64,000 nucleotides of DNA, taken from the NCBI RefSeq assembly GCF_003473485.1, contig NC_053049.1, positions 31,579,292 to 31,643,291 on the forward strand. The letters run 5' to 3'. The position numbers were made by a program, and so were the translations under genes. The DNA is from Medicago truncatula. Taxonomy: Eukaryota; Streptophyta; Magnoliopsida; Fabales; Fabaceae. The notes beneath the pieces are model-generated. The model was not told where the DNA came from, ran no database searches, and saw nothing but the letters and a program-made list of their open reading frames with translations. This document shows, piece by piece, positions 23,957-35,425 of this stretch (the stretch's first letter is position 1; the number at the start of each line of letters is the position of its first letter).

Positions 23957-25670
23957 ACAAAAAATAGCCTCAAGTTGTATATGCTATGCCCCTAAGTCCA
24001 AAAAGTGATGTACAAATACAAAGTGTCTTTTTCTTTTGGCCAAACTTCATCAAGTTGTGGATTTTTTTTTTTTGAAGGAATCAAGATGTGGATTTTATAG
24101 GGAATCATTAATCATGCATACATATGTCATCATCAATCAAATATTGTTTTACAATTTTTGTTTTGTTTCCTATTGAAGTTTCTGCAATCTGCATCAGCCC
24201 ACATCAATTTGTCCCTTATCTTCAAAATGTTGAATTTGATCAATGAAAGTTTTTTTTTTTTTAACTCTAAACTTAACGACAAGGTTCTAGTTCCCTCAAA
24301 TATTGATCACCAAATAAAAATATCATCAAATCAATACAACACTATTTATCAGGGGGTAAGAACAGGGAAATAGAAGAAACTGGGCTATTTAAAACCATTT
24401 TGTAGGTTTAGTATGCATGAAAGTTGAGACCACAAAGAGTCCTTACGTTATTAAATGATGTTATTTGGACATTAAAAAGTTGAGTTTTAACTACTATCAT
24501 ATAATTTTGTCAAAAAAAAAAAAAAACTACTATCATATAAAAATAAACAACTTGTAATTGAAAATTACGTGACCAAAAGCAAAATATATCCGATGATTAA
24601 TTGGATGGATTTGGCGCATCGGATATAAATACGGTGTTGAAAATCATTGTTTATATTCATACTGGGTCGGTCTAATAAATTTTATTTTTAAGCAAGGCGT
24701 AAACAAATTTTAATAAATGAGACCTTTTTAATTTGTATATGAGGCCTTTTTATTTATAAAAATCTAATGAAAAATATTTTTTTTTGGAAGGTCTAAAACA
24801 AAGATTTCAGTAGATTTACTTTTCGGATCAATCATGTATCCACGTAACATTTCTCTGCATTCATTATGTGATATGACCCCCTAAATAACATAACTAAACA
24901 TGTTATTAGTCCTTCAAAAAAAATGTTATTAGAATTGTGTAACGAAGTACTATTAGTATAAAAAGAGTTCAAGAAAAATGAAGAAGTGGACTCCCTCTGC
25001 TAAAAAAATGACCTGCACATTTCTTTACCCAAAATGAATGATTTCTTAGAATTTTCAATAAAACATTTATGACTTTTTTAATACATTTTGGTCCAAAATC
25101 TAATAAATTGCTTCAAAAGAAAACTCGTTTTAGATAGCTTTTTTCATCCAATGCACCCTTATCTTTTTTTATGTACTCTTTGAGCTCTTTATGGCATAGT
25201 CATAGAACTCTACACCCTCACCATGTACAACTCTACAATGGGGTTAATAGAGTCCAATCTGTAGAATATCTTTTAGTACAAGTATTAAAAAGAAATCTTG
25301 AGATCATGCAAGGGAATAAATACATATCTAGATTTCCAAATTCTACCATTTTTCATCACCAAAACGTGTTTGTGTGAACTAAACCATTATCATCCTAACT
25401 AAGTCAAATGTCATTTACAATTTACGTGATAATCACATTTACAATTTCATCAATTTTCCTTTCATGTCAAAAACTTTCTAGTTCTACTAATTTACTTGAT
25501 TATATTTATTATATCTTTATTTCCCTTTTTTCTTAGGATATCTTTATTTCCCTGATGACTTTATCCGTGTAAATTTTGCTTACTTGGTTCTCATTCACTT
25601 TTGAACTTAAGTTTTACCAGTGTTTGGTTGCACTATACTGACCATTTGTAAATTTTTTGACAAGTCTCCA
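23957..25670. repeat. Intergenic duplication, copy 1
   Basis: 23957-24720 (from caaaaaatagcctcaagttg) matches 34290-34985, and 25265-25660 matches 34985-35425, in the same order and orientation. Copy 1 has about 550 bp (24720-25265) that copy 2 lacks. No coding sequence is included. Confidence 0.85.
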
Positions 25671-26107
25671 ATTTAAAGATAGTATCATACATGTACCAAT
25701 TCAAATTTTGGACTTTGGAAAGGCTTGAAAGTCCAAGATATCAAGATAAAGAAAAAAAATTACACGAGAATTCAATGTTCAAGAGAGACATGAAATTGTT
25801 AAGTAAAGTTTTTCATGATGTGTATGATTGTACATTTATATCATTGTAACATTATTGTAAGACAAGATTCAATATTTTATTAAGCATGAAGAATCCCACA
25901 TCGGCTTTCGTTTGTATGTCTAAATTTTGCTTTCTAACAAGTAATTTTAATATTTAACAATGTGGCCACATTTAAGAATATCTAAGCATCACATGATCTC
26001 TATCACTTACTATTTTTTGAATATAGCTCATGTTCTAGATTGTGTCCCCATTTTCTTTATTTTTTGCAAGAACTATAGATCGTTGGGCTTTAAGAACTAT
26101 TGATAAT

Positions 26108-26200
26108 TTTCATGCTCTCATGTCTTTTTTCATGCTCTCATGTCTTTTTTTCATGCTCTCGTGTCTTTTTTTCATGCATGTCTTTTTCATGCTCTTTTGT
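26108..26200. repeat. Short tandem repeat, ~20-bp unit
   Basis: About four imperfect copies of catgctctcatgtctttttt. They lie 160 bp upstream of the F-box start at 26363 and may be in its promoter or leader. Confidence 0.9.
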
Positions 26201-26920
26201 CCGGTATTTACATTTTTTTTTTTGTAGTATGTAAGTCAGGAAGAGTCAACAATACCACTACCACCACCGACCACCTAACCTTTCATCCACCAGCATTGCA
26301 TCCCCGCCGCTGCCGCCACTGCTGCTTTCATTCACAAGCATCGGTTCGCATCTCCGTTGAGTATGAGTGATCCTCCAGCTCAACCCAATGCAGAGTCACC
26401 GGTAAGCCTCTCTGACAACCTTATCGCTGAAATCATTTCCTTTTCCGATGTGAAATCTCTTATGCAAATGAGGTGTGTATGCAAATCTTGGAGATCTATC
26501 ATTTCTGATCCTAAATTCGTCAAACTTCACCTTAAGCGTTCCGCGCGAAACCCTTACTTGACACTAATCCGAGATAACATAGGCAAGAAACTTATTCCCT
26601 TCCCGGTGCGTCGTTTAATTCTTCTTGAGAACCCGTGGATCCTCCTTCCGGATAACCTTTGTTATGAAAGTCAAGATATTTGTTATCCAAGTAAAGATAT
26701 GGAATTTCGCAATGCTATTGGATTTTGCAATGGATTGTTTTGTTTAATTTGTTATGCTGTTGATTATTACGTGTCTCAAACTGTAGAGTTTTGGTTCCGT
26801 TTCTGGAACCCTGTCGTACTTACAATGTCAAAAAGGTTGGCGCATTTTATAATGTCAAAGAAGTTGGCGCATATTTTGAGTGTAGATATGTATATGGCCA
26901 TCAGTAAACATTGCAAGTTT

Positions 26921-27198
26921 TGTTAAGAATCATGATCCTACCTAATAACTCCCTGATTCTCTTTTGGTTGACTGATTAAGTTTAATGTCTATACTTAATT
27001 ATTGCCTTGTATAGCTCCTGCTAATTACATCAGTACTTGACTCTCTCTTAGTTGACTGATTTAATTTAATGTCCATATTTAATTGTTGCTTTGTATAGTC
27101 TGTGCTAATAAGCACATTATCATTCCCACATGTATAAAGGATAACATCTGTATACTCCATAGAATTAATAACAACAGAAGCAATTATCTTCTTTTACA
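26921..27198 (+). repeat. copia 5' LTR
   Basis: 278 bp, TG...CA termini. It should hold the promoter; the stretch acatgtataaaggataacat (about 27129-27148) contains a TATA-like element. Confidence 0.95.
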
Positions 27199-27211
27199 TG
27201 GTATCAAGAGC
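27199..27211 (+). other. copia primer-binding site
   Basis: tggtatcaagagc directly follows the 5' LTR. It is the initiator tRNA-Met site TGGTATCAGAGC with one extra A. Confidence 0.85.
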
Positions 27212-27260
27212 ACTCAAACCTCTATAGCTCAAATACCCATTTTTTTCCATAGTTTCTATC

Positions 27261-30200
27261 ATGGTAGAACATGATGAAACCTTAGAAACACCCAAAGCCT
27301 CTACAAATAAGAGCCTTACCAACAAATATGATGATCCAAGCGATCCACTATATCTCCATCACTCAGACCAACCAGGTTTGGTTCTTGTGACTCAACAATT
27401 GTCACAGAGCAATTATCCTCTTTGGAGCCATGCCATGCTCAAGGCTCTCACCACCAAGAACAAGGATGGATTTGTGGATGGATCCATCAAGAAGCCATCA
27501 ACAACATCTTCCAAGGAGTACAAGCAATGGATCCGCTGCAATCTCCTTGTCAAGGGGTGGATTCTCAACACCATTTCACCTAGCATTGCTCAAAGTGTAA
27601 TGTATAATGATGATGCCTCCAAGATTTGGAGTGAATTGAAAGAATGTTTCTCTCATGCAAATAATGTGCATCTCTTCCACATTGAACAAGAGATTCACGA
27701 GTGCGTTCAAGGAGATATGAGCATTGGTGACTACTACACCAAATTAAAGGGATTGTGGGATGAACGTGATGCTCTCAGTCCTCTTCCACTAAGTGACGGT
27801 AACGTGGCAAAGAAATTGAAGGAGTATCAACAAACTCAACACACCATTCAATTTCTGATGAAACTCAACCCGGTCTATGCTACAGCTCGGGGACAAATTT
27901 TACTTATGGATCCATTGCCCCCCGTGAATAAGGTATTTTCTCTTATTATTCAAGATGAAAAACAACGTGACATTTCTTCACAAGTAACATCAGAAGCAGT
28001 AGCTTTTGCTGTCAGAAATGAGCCACCGAATTTCAACAAGAATTATCAACCAAAGTATCCACACCTCAAATGTGATCGCTGCAACCTTGCTGGACACACT
28101 GCTGAAAATTGCCGCCAACATCTTAAATGTGATCATTGTGGCTACAAAGGTCATACCATTGACATTTGTCGCAAGCTCAAGCGAGAAAATGTTCAAGGGG
28201 ATAGGAAAGGTTTCTCAAACTCCCTTTCTAGAGCTAATCATGTGAATTCCAAATCTGACAAAGCTGAGACAACTTCCTCATACAACCTGACTGCAGATCA
28301 ATACCATGATCTACTTGAACTCATTAATCGGACAAAATCGGTTAGTGTTGCCAATCAAGTGTCGACAATGAACAACCTTTCAGGTATCGCTCCTAAATAT
28401 CTCACATATGGTAAGAATATTAGATGGATATTTGATACAGGAGCCACTGACCACATGACTTGTTCGTCTCAATTCTTCACCACCAGCAGTCCTGTTACTA
28501 ATCGTTATGTCTATTTACCCAATCATGCCCTTGCTCAAGTCACACATATAGGGACAATACATTTTTCTAAAAGCCTCATACTTTATAATGTGCTTTGTGT
28601 CCCTTCCTTTGAATTAAATTTAATATCTGTGGCTAAATTAAATCAAACATCTTCCTGTCATGCAACTTTTACCAACAACCTTTGTTTTGTGCAGGACCAA
28701 CATTCGGGGAAGACGATTGGGACGGGAATTGAGGAAGCTGGACTCTACTACTTAGATACGTCGAAGTTTGCTGGGTGTCGTTCGTTTGCTGCCATGGTCA
28801 CTTCAACCAATCCTCATCTTTGGCACCAACGACTTGGTCACCCCTCCAATAAAAGCATGCATGCAATCTCTCTGTGTTCTGAACTTGTAAAGTTTCATTC
28901 TATCAGTTATTGTTCCATTTGTCCACTTGCTAAACAAACTAGAAAACCTTTTTCCACTAGTTCTATCAATACAAAATCTTGTTTTGAGTTAATTCATGTT
29001 GATATTTGGGGCGGTTATCATGTTTCAACTTTGCAAGGGGCAAAATATTTCCTCACTATAGTAGATGATTTTTCTCGATGCACATGGGTTTATCTATTAC
29101 ATACAAAATCTGAAGCTAGAAAGTATTTACTTACCTTTATAAATCTAGTTGAAACCCAATTTGAATCCCGCATTAAAATCATTCGTAGTGACAATGGATT
29201 AGAATTCTCCATCCCAAACACATATCATGATAAAGGAATTATACATCAAACTAGTTGTGTCTCAACCCCGCAACAGAATGGCGTTGTTGAACGAAAACAT
29301 CGTCATCTTCTTAATGTAGCTCGTGCCTTACTTTTCCAAGCCAATCTTCCCAAAACTTTCTGGGGTGACGCTATCCTTACTGCCACTTACCTAATCAATC
29401 GCACTGCAACGCCCATTCTTCAAGGCAAGACACCTTTTGAGGTACTATTCCACAAACCACTGACTTATCACCACTTACGGGTCTTTGGTTGTCTATGTTT
29501 TGCCTCCAACCACCATCACAAACCATCAAAGTTTGACACACGTTCTGTTCGTTGTATTTTCCTCGGTTATCCTTATGGTACCAAAGGTTATCGGGTATAT
29601 GATTTAGCCACTGGGAAAATTTTTATTTCTCGAGATGTCATGTTTCATGAGCACATATTTCCATATACTTCCGCTGCCACTCTGTCTAATCCTTTAACAC
29701 ATCAAGTTCCTATTACCACTACTGTACCTCATGTTGCTATGCCATTCTTTCCTTCCCCAACACCATTATTATTGGATGACCAACAACAAACACCACCTAT
29801 TGTGGCGCCCACTACAGCACCTCTAGAAACAATTATTCCTACCACCACGTCCACTTCAGATGCCGCAACTTCCGATTCTACAACCTTGACACTACCAGAA
29901 GCACCTCATAATACCCCTCTTCCTGCTCCTATACCTAAACGAAAGATACAAGCACCCAGCTACCTTCAACAGTATCACGTAGAAGTGTCCTTGCCGACTC
30001 GTTCCTTACCGTCGTCTCACTCGGTGTTGGCTGCTCCTAAAGGTATTCCTCATCCCTTGTCTCAAGTTCTCAATTATGATAGACTTTCTGCTGCCCATCG
30101 TGTTTTCACCACTTGCATATCAGTTGTCAAAGAACCTACCTCCTTTCAACAGGCAGTCAAGGATCCAAAGTGGCGTCTTGCTATGGATGAAGAACTTTCT

Positions 30201-31697
30201 GCTCTCCATGATAACAACACTTGGTCTCTCCAAGATTTGCCTCCAAACAAGAATCCAGTGGGTTGCAAATGGATTTACAAAATCAAATTCAACCTAGATG
30301 GAACCGTTGAGCGCTACAAGGCTCGCTTAGTTGCAAAAGGGTACAGTCAGGTTGAAGGTTTTGATTATCGTGAAACATTTGCCCCGGTTGCTAAGCTCGT
30401 TACTGTTCGGTTACTACTTGTTGTGGCATCTTCCATGAATTGGCATCTTCGACAATTAGATGTCAATAATGCTTTCCTTCATGGTGATCTCGAGGAAGAA
30501 GTATACATGTCATTGGCTCCCGGTTACGGAAGAAAGGGGGAGACACGTGTCTGCAAGCTTCACAAGTCTTTGTATGGGCTAAAGCAAGCCTCACGTCAAT
30601 GGTTTATCAAATTGTCCAAAGTACTCGTTCTTGCGGATTTTACTCAATCAAAATCAGATCACTCCTTATTTGTTAGACGCCATGAAACTAGCTTTACCGC
30701 TCTCCTTGTTTACGTCGATGACATAATTTTGGCAGGAAATGATCTCCAAGAAATCGAGAGAATTAAAGCTCATCTCATGGAACAATTCAAGCTAAAGGAT
30801 CTCGGTAACTTGAAATACTTTTTGGGCATAGAGGTATCTCGATCCAAACAAGGAATCACACTTTCACAAAGAAAATATGCACTTGAAATATTGGAGGACA
30901 TGGGATACTTGGCAGCAAAGCCTGCCAATTCTCCAATGGAGCAGAATTTGTCTCTTAGCAAAACAGATGGTGATTTCATTGCTGAACCATCTTCTTACCG
31001 AAGGCTTGTTGGGAGATTAATCTATTTGACCATTACAAGGCCAGATTTGGTGTATCCTGTTCACATCCTCAGTCAATTCATGGACAAGCCTCGCATTCCA
31101 CACTTAGAAGCTGCGCAACGGATACTACGCTACATCAAGAAAACACCTGGACAAGGCATTTTTTTTTCATCCACAAGTTCACTGCAGCTGAATGCTTATT
31201 GTGATGCAGATTGGGCTCGATGTCGAGACACACGCAGGTCAACTTCAGGTTATTGTGTTTTTATTGGAAATTCCTTAATTTCTTGGAAAACAAAGAAGCA
31301 AGTCACTGTATCCCGCTCAAGTGCAGAGGCGGAATATCGTTCCATGGCATCTGTTTGTTGTGAGATCACTTGGCTACGGAGTGTTCTATATGATCTTGGA
31401 ATAGAGCATCAACAACCGGTTAAATTATTTTGTGATAATCAAGCCGCTCTACATATAGCCTCAAATCCGGTATTTCATGAACGGACAAAACACATAGAAA
31501 TAGATTGTCACCTTGTTCGCGAAAAGGTTCAAGCCGGAGTAGTCAAAACTTACCATATTTCAACATCAGAACAACCAGCAGATGTTTTCACTAAAGCATT
31601 GAGCGTTCCACAATTTTCCAACCTTATCAACAAGTTAGGAATGATCAACATCTATTCCAACTTGAGGGGGAGTGTTAAGAATCATGATCCTACCTAA
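27261..31697 (+). CDS. copia gag-pol polyprotein, intact frame
   Basis: 1478 aa, no stop or frameshift. Gag (UBN2-type) occupies about residues 30-240, followed by two CCHC zinc knuckles starting at Cys271 and Cys290. The aspartic protease motif is FDTGA, Asp392. GAG-pre-integrase HLWHQRLGHP starts at 519. The integrase catalytic triad candidates are Asp581 (HVDIWG), Asp644 (RSDNG) and Glu677 (GVVERKH). Reverse transcriptase has the active-site YVDD at 1151-1154 in LLVYVDDIILAG. RNase H has Asp1315/Asp1317 (YCDADW) and Glu1356 (SSAEAEY). The order protease-integrase-RT-RNase H is diagnostic of copia. The stop lies 25 bases inside the 3' LTR. Every expected catalytic residue I looked for is present, so the element may be autonomous. 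Confidence 0.96.
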   Translation: MVEHDETLETPKASTNKSLTNKYDDPSDPLYLHHSDQPGLVLVTQQLSQSNYPLWSHAMLKALTTKNKDGFVDGSIKKPSTTSSKEYKQWIRCNLLVKGWILNTISPSIAQSVMYNDDASKIWSELKECFSHANNVHLFHIEQEIHECVQGDMSIGDYYTKLKGLWDERDALSPLPLSDGNVAKKLKEYQQTQHTIQFLMKLNPVYATARGQILLMDPLPPVNKVFSLIIQDEKQRDISSQVTSEAVAFAVRNEPPNFNKNYQPKYPHLKCDRCNLAGHTAENCRQHLKCDHCGYKGHTIDICRKLKRENVQGDRKGFSNSLSRANHVNSKSDKAETTSSYNLTADQYHDLLELINRTKSVSVANQVSTMNNLSGIAPKYLTYGKNIRWIFDTGATDHMTCSSQFFTTSSPVTNRYVYLPNHALAQVTHIGTIHFSKSLILYNVLCVPSFELNLISVAKLNQTSSCHATFTNNLCFVQDQHSGKTIGTGIEEAGLYYLDTSKFAGCRSFAAMVTSTNPHLWHQRLGHPSNKSMHAISLCSELVKFHSISYCSICPLAKQTRKPFSTSSINTKSCFELIHVDIWGGYHVSTLQGAKYFLTIVDDFSRCTWVYLLHTKSEARKYLLTFINLVETQFESRIKIIRSDNGLEFSIPNTYHDKGIIHQTSCVSTPQQNGVVERKHRHLLNVARALLFQANLPKTFWGDAILTATYLINRTATPILQGKTPFEVLFHKPLTYHHLRVFGCLCFASNHHHKPSKFDTRSVRCIFLGYPYGTKGYRVYDLATGKIFISRDVMFHEHIFPYTSAATLSNPLTHQVPITTTVPHVAMPFFPSPTPLLLDDQQQTPPIVAPTTAPLETIIPTTTSTSDAATSDSTTLTLPEAPHNTPLPAPIPKRKIQAPSYLQQYHVEVSLPTRSLPSSHSVLAAPKGIPHPLSQVLNYDRLSAAHRVFTTCISVVKEPTSFQQAVKDPKWRLAMDEELSALHDNNTWSLQDLPPNKNPVGCKWIYKIKFNLDGTVERYKARLVAKGYSQVEGFDYRETFAPVAKLVTVRLLLVVASSMNWHLRQLDVNNAFLHGDLEEEVYMSLAPGYGRKGETRVCKLHKSLYGLKQASRQWFIKLSKVLVLADFTQSKSDHSLFVRRHETSFTALLVYVDDIILAGNDLQEIERIKAHLMEQFKLKDLGNLKYFLGIEVSRSKQGITLSQRKYALEILEDMGYLAAKPANSPMEQNLSLSKTDGDFIAEPSSYRRLVGRLIYLTITRPDLVYPVHILSQFMDKPRIPHLEAAQRILRYIKKTPGQGIFFSSTSSLQLNAYCDADWARCRDTRRSTSGYCVFIGNSLISWKTKKQVTVSRSSAEAEYRSMASVCCEITWLRSVLYDLGIEHQQPVKLFCDNQAALHIASNPVFHERTKHIEIDCHLVREKVQAGVVKTYHISTSEQPADVFTKALSVPQFSNLINKLGMINIYSNLRGSVKNHDPT
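31661..31672 (+). other. copia polypurine tract
   Basis: cttgagggggag immediately precedes the 3' LTR; it primes plus-strand synthesis in this family. Confidence 0.85.
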
Positions 31698-31950
31698 TAA
31701 CTCCCTGATTCTCTTTTGGTTGACTGATTAAGTTTAATGTCTATACTTAATTATTGCCTTGTATAGCTCCTGCTAATTACATCAGTACTTGACTCTCTCT
31801 TAGTTGACTGATTTAATTTAATGTCCATATTTAATTGTTGCTTTGTATAGTCTGTGCTAATAAGCACATTATCATTCCCACATGTATAAAGGATAACATC
31901 TGTATACTCCATAGAATTAATAACAACAGAAGCAATTATCTTCTTTTACA
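31673..31950 (+). repeat. copia 3' LTR
   Basis: 278 bp; I found no difference from the 5' LTR on direct reading. Confidence 0.95.
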
Positions 31951-32675
31951 AGTTTGCTTTTGTGTATGATAATTCATCGGAGACATATAAGGTTGTAATG
32001 TTATTGTTGGATGTATTTGAAAATAGAACTCATGTGCAAGTTTTAAGTGTGGCAGACAATGTTTGGAAAACTATTCCAGATTTTCCCGCGGTTCCTCTTC
32101 CTAATATATATACCGGTCAGGGTGGGAGTGATGGTGTGTATTTGAATGGTCGTCTTAATTGGTTGGCCATTCAAGATCGTCCCGTTAGTGTTGATGTTGA
32201 TGTTTGGGAGGATATTGAGGCTAAGGAATTTGTCATTGTTTCACTTGATGTGGAAACAGAGTCATACACACAGTTGATGTCTCCCTGTGCTTTTGATGAA
32301 ATGTCATCTATTAAGCCACCATCTTTATGTATATTGAAAGATTCCTTGTGTTTTTCTCATGATTATAGAAGAACCGAATTCATTATATGGCAGATGGAAA
32401 CATTTGGAGTTGAAGAGCCATGGACTCAACTCCTTAAAATTAGTTACCAAACTCTTCGAACTAGATTTCATGATTTTGCTGACTTGAAAAATTGTCAATT
32501 GTTGCCATTGCACCTTTCTGATCACAACGATACACTAATATTGGCTAATAATCAAGAACAACGGGCAATTCTATATAATTTGAGGGATAATACAGCAAAG
32601 AGGACTAGAATTATCGATCCAATACAATGGTTCTCTGCCAAGGTTTTTGTTGAAAGCTTGGTTTCTATCATTTAG

Positions 32676-33673
32676 AAAGCACGTCAAGACATTTGTGGGA
32701 TGATTGGAGGAAAGGAAGAAATGAGCTTTTTGGTGCTGCAATAGCTTTAGGTTTCTTCGGGGACATTGGAAGCAACTCACAATTTAATAATTGTTTTGTT
32801 TTATAACTCTTCTGTTTGTTTGGAACCATGTGAATGTCACTAATACATTTATGCATTTTAGTCCTTTTCCTTATTCATTTCTTTACATGCCATCTCTCTT
32901 TTAATTTTTCATCCAATTCAACCATTCAACTTTCAGTTTTTCCTTGTTTCTTTTATGTAATTGTGGTTTGTTTCATGTCATGGGTATATGTCTATGGAAA
33001 GCCTATTCTTCTTAGTTGACGTTGTCTTGATGGATTGGCCAGATGCATATTAGTAGTGGTTTTCGTAATGGGTCTATGTCTAATTTACTACTCCCGTAGA
33101 GGCTGTTAGTTTAATTCTTTGGTAAAGCAGTGTGGCAAAAAGATAAATGTTTCAAATCTTCGATTCTTCAATGGATGTCTAGTCATCTTGCTTGTTTAGC
33201 CATTGGTGGATTATTTGATTTAGTCTATGTAGTGGTAGTTTTATATGATTTTGTTCATCTACATGTTGGAAAAACATTATACTTATGTTAAGTATACCTT
33301 TGAGTCGATCTGTTCTTAGTTTGTTCATCTTTGTTTTGTTTTTATTAGGCAGTTAGATTGATTTTTAGTTTGTTAGTCTTTTCTTGTTAGGTTAGTTTGT
33401 AATGATTCTCCTTTAGCAATATATTCAGGTTAGTCTTTGGTTAATATTTGAATATCAATATTCAGCTGCAAGGATTCATTTAGAACCTGTGACCTCCAAT
33501 TTTGTTGTTTTCAGATGAAGAAATTAACCATTATTGTCAAGAAGCAACCACTACAGTAGTGTTTTTTTTACTACAGTCAAACTTTTTTCTGAATAAACCA
33601 TCAGTTTAGACCCTAAAGTATCACTCTTTCTTCAATTTAGTCCCTAACCTGTAAATATAATAAGTAGTCATTA
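32676..33673. other. 3' flank of F-box gene
   Basis: Probably the 3' UTR for the first few hundred bases. No further gene recognised; T-rich, low coding potential. Confidence 0.45.
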
Positions 33674-33682
33674 AACTATATA

Positions 33683-33998
33683 GGCTAAAATATGGTTTTA
33701 GTCCCTGCAAATATGTCTCGTTTTGGTTTTAGTCCCTGTAAAAAATAAAATTTGTTTTTGATCCCTGCAAAATTTTTTGTTTTTGAAAATAGTCTCTTAC
33801 CCCACTTTTGTGATAATTTATATACGTGACACAATATAACTGAACCAATTTTGTAGTTTTTGGTCCCTGCAAAATTTTTTGTTTTTGAAAATAGTCCAAA
33901 AAACAAAAAAATTTGCAAGGACCAAAAACAATTTTTTTTTTACAAGGACTAAAACCAAAACGAGATATATTTGCAGGGATTAAAACCATATTTTAGCC
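33683..33998. mobile_element. Mutator-type MITE with long inverted arms
   Basis: The left arm (ggctaaaatatggttttagt, ccctgcaaat...) is repeated inverted at the right end over roughly 100 bp. A perfect 9-bp target duplication aactatata flanks it (33674-33682 and 33999-34007); 9 bp is typical of Mutator-like elements. Non-coding. A transcript would fold into a long hairpin. Confidence 0.85.
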
Positions 33999-34125
33999 AA
34001 CTATATAAAACTTGTCAATCTAGTGCAAGTTAAAACATAAGATACTACCTCGTTTTAATGTGTAATTTGATTTGATTAGTTTTCGTTTATGATTCATTCT
34101 GATGAAGTATAAATTAATAAAGTTC

Positions 34126-34283
34126 ATCCAGAAATCCTAACTCAACTGACAAAGTACCGAAATTGTTAGGCCGGATACCATGATCGGGGTTCGAACCCCG
34201 GTACCTCCACTTGTATTTTGTGTGTGAGTTTATAATGGCTTTGCCATTTCGTCTATCTAAAAAAAAAAAAAAAAAAAAAAAAA
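34126..34283 (+). mobile_element. SINE with A box, B box and poly-A tail
   Basis: A-box region tcaactgacaaagtaccgaa, B box ggggttcgaacccc, body ending gccatttcgtctatct, then a 23-base A run (34261-34283). The flank agttcat before it and agttctcat after it resemble an imperfect target duplication. tRNA-derived, likely retroposed. Confidence 0.8.
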
Positions 34284-34289
34284 GTTCTC

Positions 34290-35425
34290 ATGAACAATAG
34301 CCTCAAGTTGTATATGCTATGCCCCTAAGTCGAAAAGTCATGTACAAATACAAAGTGTCTTTTTCTTTTGGCCAAACTTTATCAAGATGTGGATTTTATG
34401 GGAATCATCATTAATCATGCAGACATATATCATCGTCAACCAAATATTGTTTTGCAATTTTTGTTTTTTTCCTAATCACTGTTAATAAATAATAATTGAA
34501 GTTTATGCATCATCATATCAATTTGTACGTTACCTTCAAAATGTTAAATTTGATCAATGAAAGTTTTTTAACTCTAATTTAACGACAACAATGTTTATCA
34601 TGGTTCTAGTCCCCTCAAGTTTGGATCAACATTTTAAAAATATCATTAAATCCATAGAACACTATTTATCAGGGGTAAGAACATGGAAAGAGAAGAAACT
34701 GAGCTACTTATAGAACCATTTCGTAGGTTTGGTACACTTGAAAGTTGAGACCACAGAGAGTCCTTATGTTCTTAAAATGATGTTATTTGGACCTTAAAAG
34801 GTTGACTTTTTAACTATTATCATATAAAAATAAACAACTTATAATTGATAACGTGATAAAAAGAAAAATCCATCCCATGATTATTTGGATGGATTTGGCG
34901 CATCGGATATAAATATGTTGTTGGACATCTTGTTTATATTTACATAGGGTCGGTCTGATAAATTTTCTTTTTAGATATGACATAAAGGAGAACTCATGAT
35001 ATCATGCAAGGTAATAACATACATATCTATATTTTCCAATTCTACCATTTTTTTCATCACCAAAACGTGTTTACGTGAACTAAACCATTATAATCCTAAG
35101 TCAAATGTCATTTGCAATTCACTTGGACCAGTCCAAGTGAGTTCATTCTAAGAGAGCCTAGGATGCCAGAAATAGACATTGTTCACTCTTGTTATTATTT
35201 ATTTTCCTTATCATCAGTTTATATTATTTCTTTATATCACTCTTGTTGAACTGCTAATTTCATCAATTTTCCTTTCATGTCAAATTACTTTCTACTAATT
35301 TACTTGATTATATCTTTATTTCCCTGGTAACTTTATGTGACTTTGTCAAATATTCTTACTTGGTTTTCATTCACTTTTGAACTTAAGTTTTACCGGTGTT
35401 TGGTTGCACTTTACTGACCATTTTC
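34290..35425. repeat. Intergenic duplication, copy 2
   Basis: The match to 23957-24720 and 25265-25670 begins right after the SINE tail (aatagcctcaagttgtatat) and ends near cactttactgaccatttt. This copy has a unique insert at about 35118-35260, which opens with the perfect palindrome cacttggaccagtccaagtg. Confidence 0.85.

Larger units (their letters stand above)
26921..31950 (+). mobile_element. Complete Ty1/copia retrotransposon, 5030 bp
   Basis: Two 278-bp LTRs (26921-27198, 31673-31950) begin TGTTAAG, end TTTTACA and look identical base for base. The 5-bp target duplication agttt flanks it (26916-26920, 31951-31955). A primer-binding site, one polyprotein frame and a polypurine tract are all present and in order. 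The short LTRs and ~5-kb size are compatible with the Ale/Retrofit lineage, which I infer only from size. Identity of the LTRs means very recent insertion. Confidence 0.97.
26363..32675 (+). pseudogene. F-box/FBA gene split by a copia element
   Basis: The 5' part (26363-26920) encodes an F-box at about residues 16-60 (LIAEIISFSDVKSLMQMR, VCKSWRSIISDPKFVKLHL) and the start of the FBA region (GFCNGLFCLICY). After the retrotransposon, 31956-32675 resumes in the same frame with AFVYDNSSETYKVVM, the FBA signature, and runs to a natural stop (FSAKVFVESLVSII). Counting the 5-bp target duplication once gives 425 codons, normal for this SCF-receptor family, with no other lesion seen. As it stands, translation of the 5' part ends two codons after the junction, in the LTR (stop at 26925), removing most of the FBA domain. 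An alternative in-frame ATG is at 26357. This is a recently killed gene, or one that works only in lines lacking the insertion. Confidence 0.9.

Noticed and set aside
26108..26200. Repeat that might suggest a CRISPR-like array
   Set aside because: Units are contiguous without spacers, in a plant genome; a simple tandem repeat.
34160..34205. tRNA gene (B box ggttcgaacccc)
   Set aside because: No cloverleaf can be formed around it; it is the head of a SINE.
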